A stretch of 64,000 bases of DNA from positions 1 to 64,000 of the forward strand of contig DVDT01000077.1 in NCBI GenBank assembly GCA_015296085.1, written 5' to 3'. Made by a program: the position numbers and the translations under genes. This stretch comes from Trichormus sp. M33_DOE_039 (GTDB taxonomy: Bacteria > Cyanobacteriota > Cyanobacteriia > Cyanobacteriales > Nostocaceae). A model generated the notes under the pieces. The model ran no database searches and had not been told where the DNA came from. It saw only the letters and a list, made by a program, of their open reading frames with translations. Shown here one piece after another: positions 15,905 through 22,597 of this stretch. The first letter of the stretch is position 1. Every line of letters starts with the position of its first letter.

Positions 15905-15986
15905 TTTGCGGAAAGTCTGTAGCTTCCTGCTCTCAAAGTGCGGAGGTTTCCTCTTAACAGAACTTTATCAAGACGAATTTTGAATT
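15905..15986. repeat. Palindromic repeat element, copy 2
   Basis: Second copy of the 13619-13699 element, lying between the kinase and regulator genes. The central part differs (CCTGCTCTCAAAG instead of GCTTCCCGCAGG) and one arm is degraded, so the end pairing is weaker than in copy 1. Confidence 0.75.
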
Positions 15987-16007
15987 TATTTCCCCAGGTC
16001 AGCTACC

Positions 16008-16688
16008 ATGAACGTGAAAAAAGAGCCAATTTCGATTTTGCTTGTTGATGATGAACCGCATTTTCGACAAGGAATCCGCACCTTATTAAACTTTTATAAC
16101 AACAGCAGTTATTTAGACTTTGATATAGTTGGTGAAGCCGCTTCTGTAGAACAAGCCGTCAAGTTAACTACTGAACAACACCCTGCTTTAATTTTATTAG
16201 ATTTAGAATTACCTCCAGAAGATGGAATTACTGCTTTGATTCGATTAGGACAAATATCTTATAACGGCAAAGTCTTAATATTATCAGCACATCAACAAGA
16301 TGAATGGGTATTTAAAGCCATGCAAGCTGGTGCTTGGGGTTACGTTTTTAAAGATAAATTAGCCACCCAATTATGCGAAGCGATTAATACTGTCGTTGAG
16401 AATAAAGTATATTTACCCGCAGAAGTTGCAACCGCATTTTTTCGCTTGTTTCATTACTACACCGGACAATCTCTGGTTGCCAGTTCCGGTATTCACTTAA
16501 CCGAACGAGAACAAGAGGTACTCAATTGGCTAGTCCAAGGAGCATCAAACGAACAAATTTCTGCTCATCTTTATATTACAGTTGCAACCGTCAAAGCTCA
16601 CTTAACAGCCATATTTGATAAATTAAGTGTTACTAGTCGCACCCAAGCAATTGTCAAAGCTTTAAAGTTGGGTTTAGTGTGTCCATAG
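16008..16688 (+). CDS. NarL/FixJ-type response regulator in CIS locus
   Basis: 226-residue two-domain regulator. The receiver has ILLVDDEPHF (D14, D15), phospho-acceptor D65 in LILLDLELPPEDG, S93 in LILSAH and K115 in YVFKDK. The LuxR-type helix-turn-helix spans about 162-222 (LTEREQEVLNWLVQGASNEQ, TVATVKAHLTAIFDKL). All phosphorylation residues are present. It is the natural partner of the kinase just upstream. Its DNA target is unknown; the dyads between 14376 and 14432 are candidates. Confidence 0.92.
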   Translation: MNVKKEPISILLVDDEPHFRQGIRTLLNFYNNSSYLDFDIVGEAASVEQAVKLTTEQHPALILLDLELPPEDGITALIRLGQISYNGKVLILSAHQQDEWVFKAMQAGAWGYVFKDKLATQLCEAINTVVENKVYLPAEVATAFFRLFHYYTGQSLVASSGIHLTEREQEVLNWLVQGASNEQISAHLYITVATVKAHLTAIFDKLSVTSRTQAIVKALKLGLVCP

Positions 16689-16843
16689 TCAATAGTCAAC
16701 AGTCAATAGTCAAAACTGAGCATTGAGAGTAGAGAAATATAGACTATGGGCTAATAACTAATGACTCATAACTATGGATTAATGACTAATGACTAATAAC
16801 TATAACTATGGGCTATTGACTGCTGACTATTGACTAATAACTA
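16686..16843. repeat. Heptamer repeats (AGTCAAC/ACTAATG/ACTATTG types)
   Basis: Two blocks of degenerate 7-bp units: AGTCAATAGTCAACAGTCA just after the regulator stop, and ACTAATGACTAATAACTA-like units up to the start of the next gene. They form the whole leader of the DUF4255 gene at 16844. Confidence 0.8.
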
Positions 16844-18109
16844 ATGAGTAATTATTTAGCTATTGCAACTGTAACTGCAACTCTGCAAAGAACCTTGCAG
16901 GCCAGTGTACAAATAGATGTAGATGGTGCTAGGGTGACGACTGTTAGACCCGATCGCCTCAGTAGTGGTTCACCGGAAGCTGGTGTAAATATTTATCTTT
17001 ACGACATTTTAATGAATCCGGCTTGGCGGAGTGCGGATTTAAGACAACGCCATTCAGAAGAGAAATATACTAAGCGATCGCAAACAGGTCTGGATCTCTA
17101 CTACTTACTAACTTGCTACGGTAACGATGTGGAGTTAGAACCACAACGTTTGATGGGTAGCATTATTCGCACTTTTAATAGTAAATCAAATATCACTCAA
17201 GAAGCGATTCGGGAGACGGTAACAGATTCTACTTTGACATTTTTGGCGGATTCTGACCTAGCTGAACAAATTGAGACTATTTCTATCACTCCCGTTGATT
17301 TGAATGTGGAGGAAATATCAAAAATTTGGTCGGTATTTTTTCAGACACCTTACTGTTTATCTATTGCTTATAAAACTAGTATCGTATTAATCGATGCTGG
17401 TGAAATACCCAAAAAACCCCTACCTGTACGCAGTCTTCAGCGTCATGTTACACCATATCAACCAGCGATCGCTCAAATTAAAGTCCAAGAAGAACTAGCT
17501 AAAATTTGGCAAACACAACTAGCTGCGACTCCGTTGATTTTGGCTACCAGTACCTTATTAATTAAAGGTGATAAATTAAGCGCAGATATTACCCAAGTAC
17601 GCATCGGGAATGTGACAGCAACTCCCCAAAAAATTACTGACAAGCAGATTACTTTAGAACTAGCCTCCATACCCGTAGAATCATTACGCGCCGGGATGCA
17701 GAGTGTGCAAGTCATTCATCCCCAGCAACGGGTGAACTCAAATTTAGTACCAATATTGTTACGTCCCACCATTGAAGAAATTACAGTATCTAATTTAAAG
17801 GGTAGAGGTAATGATCCGCGATCGGCTGATATTACCGTGCAAGTGAATGTCACCATTGAGCAAACGCAGCAAGTAACCTTAGTCTTGACAGAACTATCGC
17901 TATCAAAATTTGCGGGATACTCCTATGAGCAAACCAAAAACCGCCGCCACAATTCCCACTCGATTACCTTTGCAGTTAGCGACTGTGTGCCTGGAACTTA
18001 TCTAGTGCGTTTAGTCGTAGACGGCGCAGAAAGTTTGTTAACAGTCGATACAGAACCTCAAAGTCCCACTTTTGAGCAGTATATTGCTCCTGTGGTGGTG
18101 ATTTCGTAA
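16844..18109 (+). CDS. DUF4255 / Pvc16-like protein with C-terminal Ig-like region, CIS
   Basis: 421-residue protein. The DUF4255 part (1-200) shows LAIATVTATLQRTLQASV, GVNIYLYDILMNPAWRSAD, LDLYYLLTCYGND, ERLMGSIIRTFN-like PQRLMGSIIRTFN, and PYCLSIAYKTSIVLID. The remainder is strand-rich (PLILATSTLLIKGDKLS, VRIGNVTATPQ, VSLVLTELS-like repeats) and looks like two Ig/IPT folds. This is the usual large Pvc16-type protein of eCIS operons, compared with the short relative at 13727. Its leader is made of heptamer repeats with no clear ribosome-binding site. It is predicted to act in tube or sheath termination or attachment. Confidence 0.85.
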   Translation: MSNYLAIATVTATLQRTLQASVQIDVDGARVTTVRPDRLSSGSPEAGVNIYLYDILMNPAWRSADLRQRHSEEKYTKRSQTGLDLYYLLTCYGNDVELEPQRLMGSIIRTFNSKSNITQEAIRETVTDSTLTFLADSDLAEQIETISITPVDLNVEEISKIWSVFFQTPYCLSIAYKTSIVLIDAGEIPKKPLPVRSLQRHVTPYQPAIAQIKVQEELAKIWQTQLAATPLILATSTLLIKGDKLSADITQVRIGNVTATPQKITDKQITLELASIPVESLRAGMQSVQVIHPQQRVNSNLVPILLRPTIEEITVSNLKGRGNDPRSADITVQVNVTIEQTQQVTLVLTELSLSKFAGYSYEQTKNRRHNSHSITFAVSDCVPGTYLVRLVVDGAESLLTVDTEPQSPTFEQYIAPVVVIS

Positions 18110-18167
18110 AGATTGGAATTGGGAAGGTGTAGGTTTTTTACGCTTTGCCTATAAGACACTGTTTTAG

Positions 18168-18213
18168 GGTGTAAGGGTATAGGGGTGTAGGGGTATAGGG
18201 GTGTAGGGGTGGA
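18168..18213. repeat. Octamer repeat (GGTGTAGG/GGTATAGG)
   Basis: Five to six contiguous 8-bp units alternating GGGTGTAG and GGGTATAG, the same family as at 143 and 7234. Confidence 0.85.
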
Positions 18214-18304
18214 TGAAAATATCATTCTGTCGTTGGTTTGATAGTCATCACTCACTGCTCTATTAAAAACCTACACCTGTCAGCCTCCTGCTCCTCACCC
18301 CAGT

Positions 18305-18478
18305 TCAACTCCAGTGAAAAATTGCCTGCATCCCTTGCCTAACTTTTTCACTGATAAAACTTACTGTAAATCCTACAAAATCAGAAACAGCCTTACCAAT
18401 ATTTTTGCCGATTTCTCTTATAGCTTCCGAAAAGACCAGACTAGCAATAGCGTTAGTTGCAAGTGATAAAGTATCCAT
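18305..18478 (-). CDS. Small hypothetical protein
   Basis: 57-residue frame from ATG 18476-18478: MDTLSLATNAIASLVFSEAI, then a KNIGKAVSDFVGFTVSFISE helix and a short basic/aromatic end. It is amphipathic and moderately hydrophobic, like a small membrane-associated peptide. No family is recognised and the ribosome-binding site is poor, so it may not be a gene. A TTG 7 codons upstream is an alternative start. Confidence 0.4.
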   Translation of the reverse strand: MDTLSLATNAIASLVFSEAIREIGKNIGKAVSDFVGFTVSFISEKVRQGMQAIFHWS

Positions 18479-18557
18479 GACTACATCTATAAATCCCAAA
18501 ATATTACATATACTAATACGCTATCGTAAATTGCTGAGGTTAAAAAAATACTAAGTT

Positions 18558-19283
18558 TTAAATTTTCAGTTTTGCTAAACCTAAATAACGAATCCCTTCG
18601 GGAGAAACGTCAAAGCGACAAGGTAAGACTTCTAAACCTAGGGCGATCGCATCTCGCAATAACTTACCATACAGAGGGTCAGCACTATCCCCAGGGCCAA
18701 ACTCTATACAATCACCTCGATTGATAAAATACAACATAACTGCTCGCATTGTAGGTAATAACGCCATTAATTCCCGTAAATGCTTTTGTCCCCTCGTGGT
18801 TTCGGTATCAGGAAATAGTGCTAAAGTCCCTGCACACCAAGTTGTATTTTTGACTTCTAAATAAATGGGTGGTTCCGTATCATTTCCTGTCAAGAAGAAA
18901 TCTACCCGACTTTTTTTGTCTAATCCGTAAACTACCTCACCTTTAATTTGGCTATAGTTACCTAATTCTGGAAATAAGTGTTTTGCCAAAGCTAACTTCA
19001 CTATCCGATTCGGCAAAGCTGTGTTAACTCCTACCCATGTCGGCTGGTTATCATTTACTTCAATTAGTTCTAGGGTGTAAGCCAACTTGCGGTTAGGATT
19101 ATCACTTTTGGAAAGTTGCACTGCACTACCAAGTGTCGATACTCCAGTCATAGGGCCAGTATTGGGACAGTGCGCTGTCACAACTTCCCCAGTAGCTAGT
19201 TGTACATCAGCAAAAAAGCGTTTGTAGCGTTTGAGTAAAATACCGGGATATAGGGGTGGGTAACGGTAGAGCCAATCAATCAT
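18558..19283 (-). CDS. sfsA: SfsA family protein
   Basis: 241-residue SfsA (sugar fermentation stimulation) homologue. Landmarks in order are LKRYKRFFADVQL, TAHCPNTGPMTG, the middle segment PNRIVKLAL, KSRVDFFLTG, YLEVKNTTW, FPDTETTRGQKHLREL and the end GIRYLGLAKL. The VDF, EVKN and TRGQKHL motifs resemble a PD-(D/E)xK nuclease core. In E. coli the protein is reported to bind DNA; its role in cyanobacteria is not established. Full length, no anomalies. Confidence 0.93.
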   Translation of the reverse strand: MIDWLYRYPPLYPGILLKRYKRFFADVQLATGEVVTAHCPNTGPMTGVSTLGSAVQLSKSDNPNRKLAYTLELIEVNDNQPTWVGVNTALPNRIVKLALAKHLFPELGNYSQIKGEVVYGLDKKSRVDFFLTGNDTEPPIYLEVKNTTWCAGTLALFPDTETTRGQKHLRELMALLPTMRAVMLYFINRGDCIEFGPGDSADPLYGKLLRDAIALGLEVLPCRFDVSPEGIRYLGLAKLKI

Positions 19284-19464
19284 TTTTTCGAGGATTGGGT
19301 ATTAAGTCGATGAAACCTCAATATACACCTAACCCCGCTCCATAAATCTTTTCGACAAATCATTTGGATAGAATTTGCGTCAAGCTTCTATCATAATTTG
19401 TCAATTTTTGTAGTCAGTTTAACGACACTTTAACAAAAAGTAGCATATACTCGGTGGTATAAGC

Positions 19465-19486
19465 TTCCCAAACAAAAAATTGGGAA
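19465..19486 (+). promoter_or_regulatory. Leader hairpin of the dioxygenase gene
   Basis: TTCCCAA and TTGGGAA pair around an 8-nt A-rich loop, ending about 14 nt before the AAGGAG ribosome-binding site of the 19515 gene. It is not followed by a T-tract on the plus strand, so it is more likely an mRNA-stability or operator element than a terminator. Confidence 0.45.
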
Positions 19487-19514
19487 AAAATACAACTGCA
19501 AGGAGAAAATTCCT

Positions 19515-20183
19515 ATGCAAAAAGTCGGGGGAATCACAGAATTAGAATATGCCTTTCTGTTTACCTTCAGAAAGGTAAATTCAATTAATGTAGAAGATTT
19601 TCAACCGTTTTTTAATAATTTGCCCATTGATCCTTATATTAAAGGCAAATATCGTTTAAGAAGATTATCACGGTTCACGGCTGCCGGAGATAAATTAATT
19701 AAATTACCTCATGGATATCTTTTCCAAAGTAAAGAATATAATCCCTTAGTGGGTGATCTTAAAAGAGAGTTTTCTGAATTAGAAGATGCCATGATTGAAC
19801 TTGATAGTTTTAAAAAGTTAATCTTGGCGTTTAGCGATTCCTGTAAACTGCATCCCGAAGCTGAAATTGGAGTCCATCAAATCAGAACAATTTGTTCTCC
19901 TGATAATTTTGGCAATCCTGCACCTGAAGGTATTCATCAAGACGGTACTGATTTTATTGGTATCTTTTCTGTATATCGAGACAATATTCAAGGCGGCGAA
20001 ACACATTTATATACTGCTAAAAAAGAGAAGCCAGTATTTAGTAAAGTTCTCCATCCAGGGGAATTGTTGTTAGTCAATGACCATGAATTTTTCCACTTCA
20101 CTACGCCAATTAAACCGCAAACCGCAGATCAAGGAATCAGAGATGTGTTTGTACTGACTTCTCCGAGTTTATTGACTGAGTAA
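19515..20183 (+). CDS. 2OG-Fe(II) dioxygenase family protein (PF10014-like)
   Basis: 222-residue non-heme iron, 2-oxoglutarate-dependent oxygenase. The iron ligands are visible as H141-x-D143 in PEGIHQDGTDF and H194 in HEFFHFTTPI; R209 in GIRDVFVLT is placed to bind 2-oxoglutarate. The surrounding GGETHLY and PGELLLVND strands fit the jelly-roll. Members of this family include free amino-acid hydroxylases, so a free amino acid or small-molecule substrate is plausible but unproven. AAGGAG precedes the ATG. It stands alone between sfsA and a long gene-free stretch. Confidence 0.85.
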   Translation: MQKVGGITELEYAFLFTFRKVNSINVEDFQPFFNNLPIDPYIKGKYRLRRLSRFTAAGDKLIKLPHGYLFQSKEYNPLVGDLKREFSELEDAMIELDSFKKLILAFSDSCKLHPEAEIGVHQIRTICSPDNFGNPAPEGIHQDGTDFIGIFSVYRDNIQGGETHLYTAKKEKPVFSKVLHPGELLLVNDHEFFHFTTPIKPQTADQGIRDVFVLTSPSLLTE

Positions 20184-20228
20184 ATAAGGGTATCAGGGTG
20201 GAGTGGCAACATTCCCCCTAACTATACC

Positions 20229-20303
20229 TCTCGGCGGCTACCCTGCTAGAGAACTTGGTCTGCGATTGTGCTAAAAATGCAGAGACAAGGGTGACCGCCG
20301 AGA
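20229..20303. repeat. Long inverted repeat, arms TCTCGGCGGCTACCCT / AGGGTGACCGCCGAGA
   Basis: The left arm (20229-20244) and right arm (20288-20303) pair at 14 of 16 positions around a 43-nt loop. It may be a transcript end structure for the dioxygenase gene or a small degenerate mobile element. Confidence 0.6.
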
Positions 20304-20363
20304 TACGGATACCGGATACCGTTGGCGAATTCCCCAAACAGCTAAATTAGTTTTCTTTTTTCG

Positions 20364-20408
20364 GTGTATTACACGGAGAAGATGGATCTAGTTCTCCGTG
20401 TAATACAC
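20364..20408. repeat. Perfect 17-bp inverted repeat with 11-nt loop
   Basis: GTGTATTACACGGAGAA (20364-20380) is followed after 11 nt by its exact complement (20392-20408). A transcript in either direction would form a very stable hairpin. No T-tract follows, so it is not a canonical terminator. Confidence 0.85.
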
Positions 20409-21231
20409 AGGAGATTCGCCATTTTTATGTTAAGCAATAATGGTTCTTTTCTACTCCCTAGCCTTGCTAGTAAATTCACAGGTAAAAACGAATTTTTATA
20501 GTAGAAATTCGGGTTTTAGCCAACTTTTATTCAGCAAAATCGACAGAAAGGACATCCAAGTGTCTTTATTCTGTGCTGAGAATCACAAAACGAAAAATCG
20601 CTAAAGTAGAAAGCAAGAAAACGTTATTTCGTCTTTTAGCGATATCACGGCATACCAGTGAAGAAAGAAGGCAACCAAAAATTAGCGATCGCTTCAGGAG
20701 CAGTAAATGATCTAAAACTGTTTAGTTTGCCTCTGGTGTCAGTTTCTCACAGAACCAGGGGCGAGCGCGCCTTGGTGTGAGGAAGCGGAGATTCATTCAG
20801 ATTGATTTTGTTGCTAAATTGAACCAAGCACTCCTGTGTTTGGCGGTCATAAGTTGCTTGTGTCACTCTCCGAAAACAAAACGCAAACTTTAAAACTCTG
20901 CTTGGGGTCATACAACTCCTTTGCTTTACTCTTCAAGCCATCCACTCTGCATAAGCGTTTCCCGCATTCCTCAACAGTATCAGAGCTACTTTCGCCCCTA
21001 CTCCTGGGGTGGGATATATGCTGTTATGACTAGGATGATGCTACGTCGTCTTGCCACCTAAAGATTTACTTTATAAATAGTCTCTCAGCTAGCTGATTTA
21101 TTACCTAGTCCCAGCACTAATGAAATAAATTCCTTATTGTCAATAACCTGCTAATTGTTGTAAATTAAGCACTAACACTTTGCTTAGTTAAGAATAACTT
21201 GCAATTTGTTTACCAAAATTGCTAGGAAAAC

Positions 21232-22251
21232 ATGACAAATACGCTTACAGAAGAACAAATCCATCAAATTGAGCAGGAAACTGTAGAAAAGTTAGAGATA
21301 GCCTATAACAATCAAGGTTTTGACAAAATTCAGAAATTCCGCAACAGTTTATATGATAGCTATTCTCAAATAGTAGAGCTTCGTCCAGGACTAAGTTTAG
21401 AAATTTTTGATGATTATTACTATCAGCAAGTTAGTAGTAGAATCAATCACTACGATCTTTATACACTAACAGCCAAATTTTATTTAGGAGGAAATCATAA
21501 TGTAATCTGCCCTGGAATTGCTGGTGTTAAAGAAAATTACCAAGAAGCTGGAGGCAATAATTACCTATTTTACCTACCAGATATAGAAGAAATAGAACAA
21601 TATTGTGCAGGCGATCGCATCTATTTAATTAGAATTTGTATAGATATAAACTTCCTCAAATCCTTCATTGACGGACTAGAACATCTACCAAAACAGTTAC
21701 AGCCTTTTCTAGAAACAGACTCCCCATCATTATTTCACCGTCCAGTGGGTAAGATTACCCTTCCCATGCAGACAGCATTACAACAAATCCTCAATGTCCC
21801 CTATCAAGGGATGATACAAAAAATGTATCTAGAAGGTAAAGTACTAGAATTGCTAGCTTTGCAGTTTGCCCAATTAATCGAAACTGAAGGAGACAAACAA
21901 CCCTTAATTCATCTTAAAGCTAATGATGTGGAAAAGATTTATCAAGCCAGGGATATATTAACCCAAAACTACGATCATCCACCCTCATTGATTGACTTAG
22001 CGAAAATAGTAGGTATCAATGACAACAAACTAAAATACGGTTTTCGTGAAGTATTTGGTACGACAGTATTTGGATATTTGCGTGACTATCGCTTAGAAGT
22101 AGCACGAAAGTTACTACAAGAACAAAAGCAGAACGTGAGAACTGTAGTCAACACAGTTGGTTATGCAAATCAAAGTCACTTCGCCGCCGCATTCAAGCGT
22201 AAGTTTGGAATGACTCCTCAAGATTGTCGGTTAGGAAGAAAAGCAGTTTAA
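21232..22251 (+). CDS. AraC/PchR-like transcriptional regulator
   Basis: 339-residue regulator. The N-terminal two thirds is a ligand-sensing domain like that of PchR-type siderophore regulators (LRPGLSLEIFDDY, NHNVICPGI). The C-terminal AraC domain occupies about 240-335, with LIDLAKIVGINDNKLKYGFR as the first helix-turn-helix and VRTVVNTVGYANQSHFAAAF as the second, ending FKRKFGMTPQDCR. In Nostocales such genes adjoin TonB receptors and usually activate them with the ferri-siderophore. The next gene, in the same direction, is a TonB receptor, so that role is likely. The leader shows no clear Fur box. Confidence 0.9.
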   Translation: MTNTLTEEQIHQIEQETVEKLEIAYNNQGFDKIQKFRNSLYDSYSQIVELRPGLSLEIFDDYYYQQVSSRINHYDLYTLTAKFYLGGNHNVICPGIAGVKENYQEAGGNNYLFYLPDIEEIEQYCAGDRIYLIRICIDINFLKSFIDGLEHLPKQLQPFLETDSPSLFHRPVGKITLPMQTALQQILNVPYQGMIQKMYLEGKVLELLALQFAQLIETEGDKQPLIHLKANDVEKIYQARDILTQNYDHPPSLIDLAKIVGINDNKLKYGFREVFGTTVFGYLRDYRLEVARKLLQEQKQNVRTVVNTVGYANQSHFAAAFKRKFGMTPQDCRLGRKAV

Positions 22252-22597
22252 TACCAATGCAAAATTCAAAATTAAGAAATTTTCTAATACCTAGTAATAC
22301 CAATTCTCCAAAAGATGGTAACAGATTTAACCCAAGAAAGCCTTGCTATATTTAAATTTCTTAATTACGAATTACGTAGGCATTAGCCTTCCCGTAGGGT
22401 ATTACGAATTACGAATTGCCATAAGTCACTTGCTGCTTACTTGCAGCTTAATGTCAAAACTTACTCACACTCTCCCTCTATGGTTCAAAACTCTCCGTCT
22501 ACTATATAGACTTGCACCTAGTAAATTACATAAACTCTTTCCACAGTCAGTTGCAAATAATTTGCAATATTGAGCTTGTTTTTGTGGAGTGAGGGGT
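22252..22597. other. Leader of the TonB receptor with TTACGAA repeats
   Basis: A 346-bp gap. At 22364-22420 it holds AATTACG heptamers interrupted by GTAGGCATTAGCCTTCCCGT, a palindromic insert of a kind common in Nostoc. A short frame here on the plus strand is not credible. The AraC-family activator's site is expected in this gap but could not be identified. Confidence 0.5.

Larger units (their letters stand above)
20184..21231. other. 1-kb gene-free region with strong inverted repeats
   Basis: I see no supported gene on either strand. Short frames here (for example 20836-21033 plus) have no family features. The region holds two long inverted repeats (20229-20303 and 20364-20408) and a weaker dyad formed by AATCGCTAAAG near 20595 and TTTTAGCGAT near 20634. 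It precedes the AraC regulator, so its right end must contain that gene's promoter. A non-coding RNA is possible but nothing identifies one. Confidence 0.5.

Noticed and set aside
14703-16688. Siderophore or phosphate two-component pair
   Set aside because: No phosphate or iron gene adjoins it; both flanks are CIS genes.
20364-20408. Rho-independent terminator
   Set aside because: The stem is strong but no T-tract follows on either strand.
20836-21033. 65-codon plus-strand frame before the AraC gene
   Set aside because: No protein-like features or ribosome-binding site; codon pattern looks random.
22343-22573. 76-codon frame upstream of the TonB receptor
   Set aside because: Made largely of TTACGAA repeats and lacking a ribosome-binding site.
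21050-22597. Fur box in front of the regulator or receptor gene
   Set aside because: No good match to GATAATGATAATCATTATC was found by eye.
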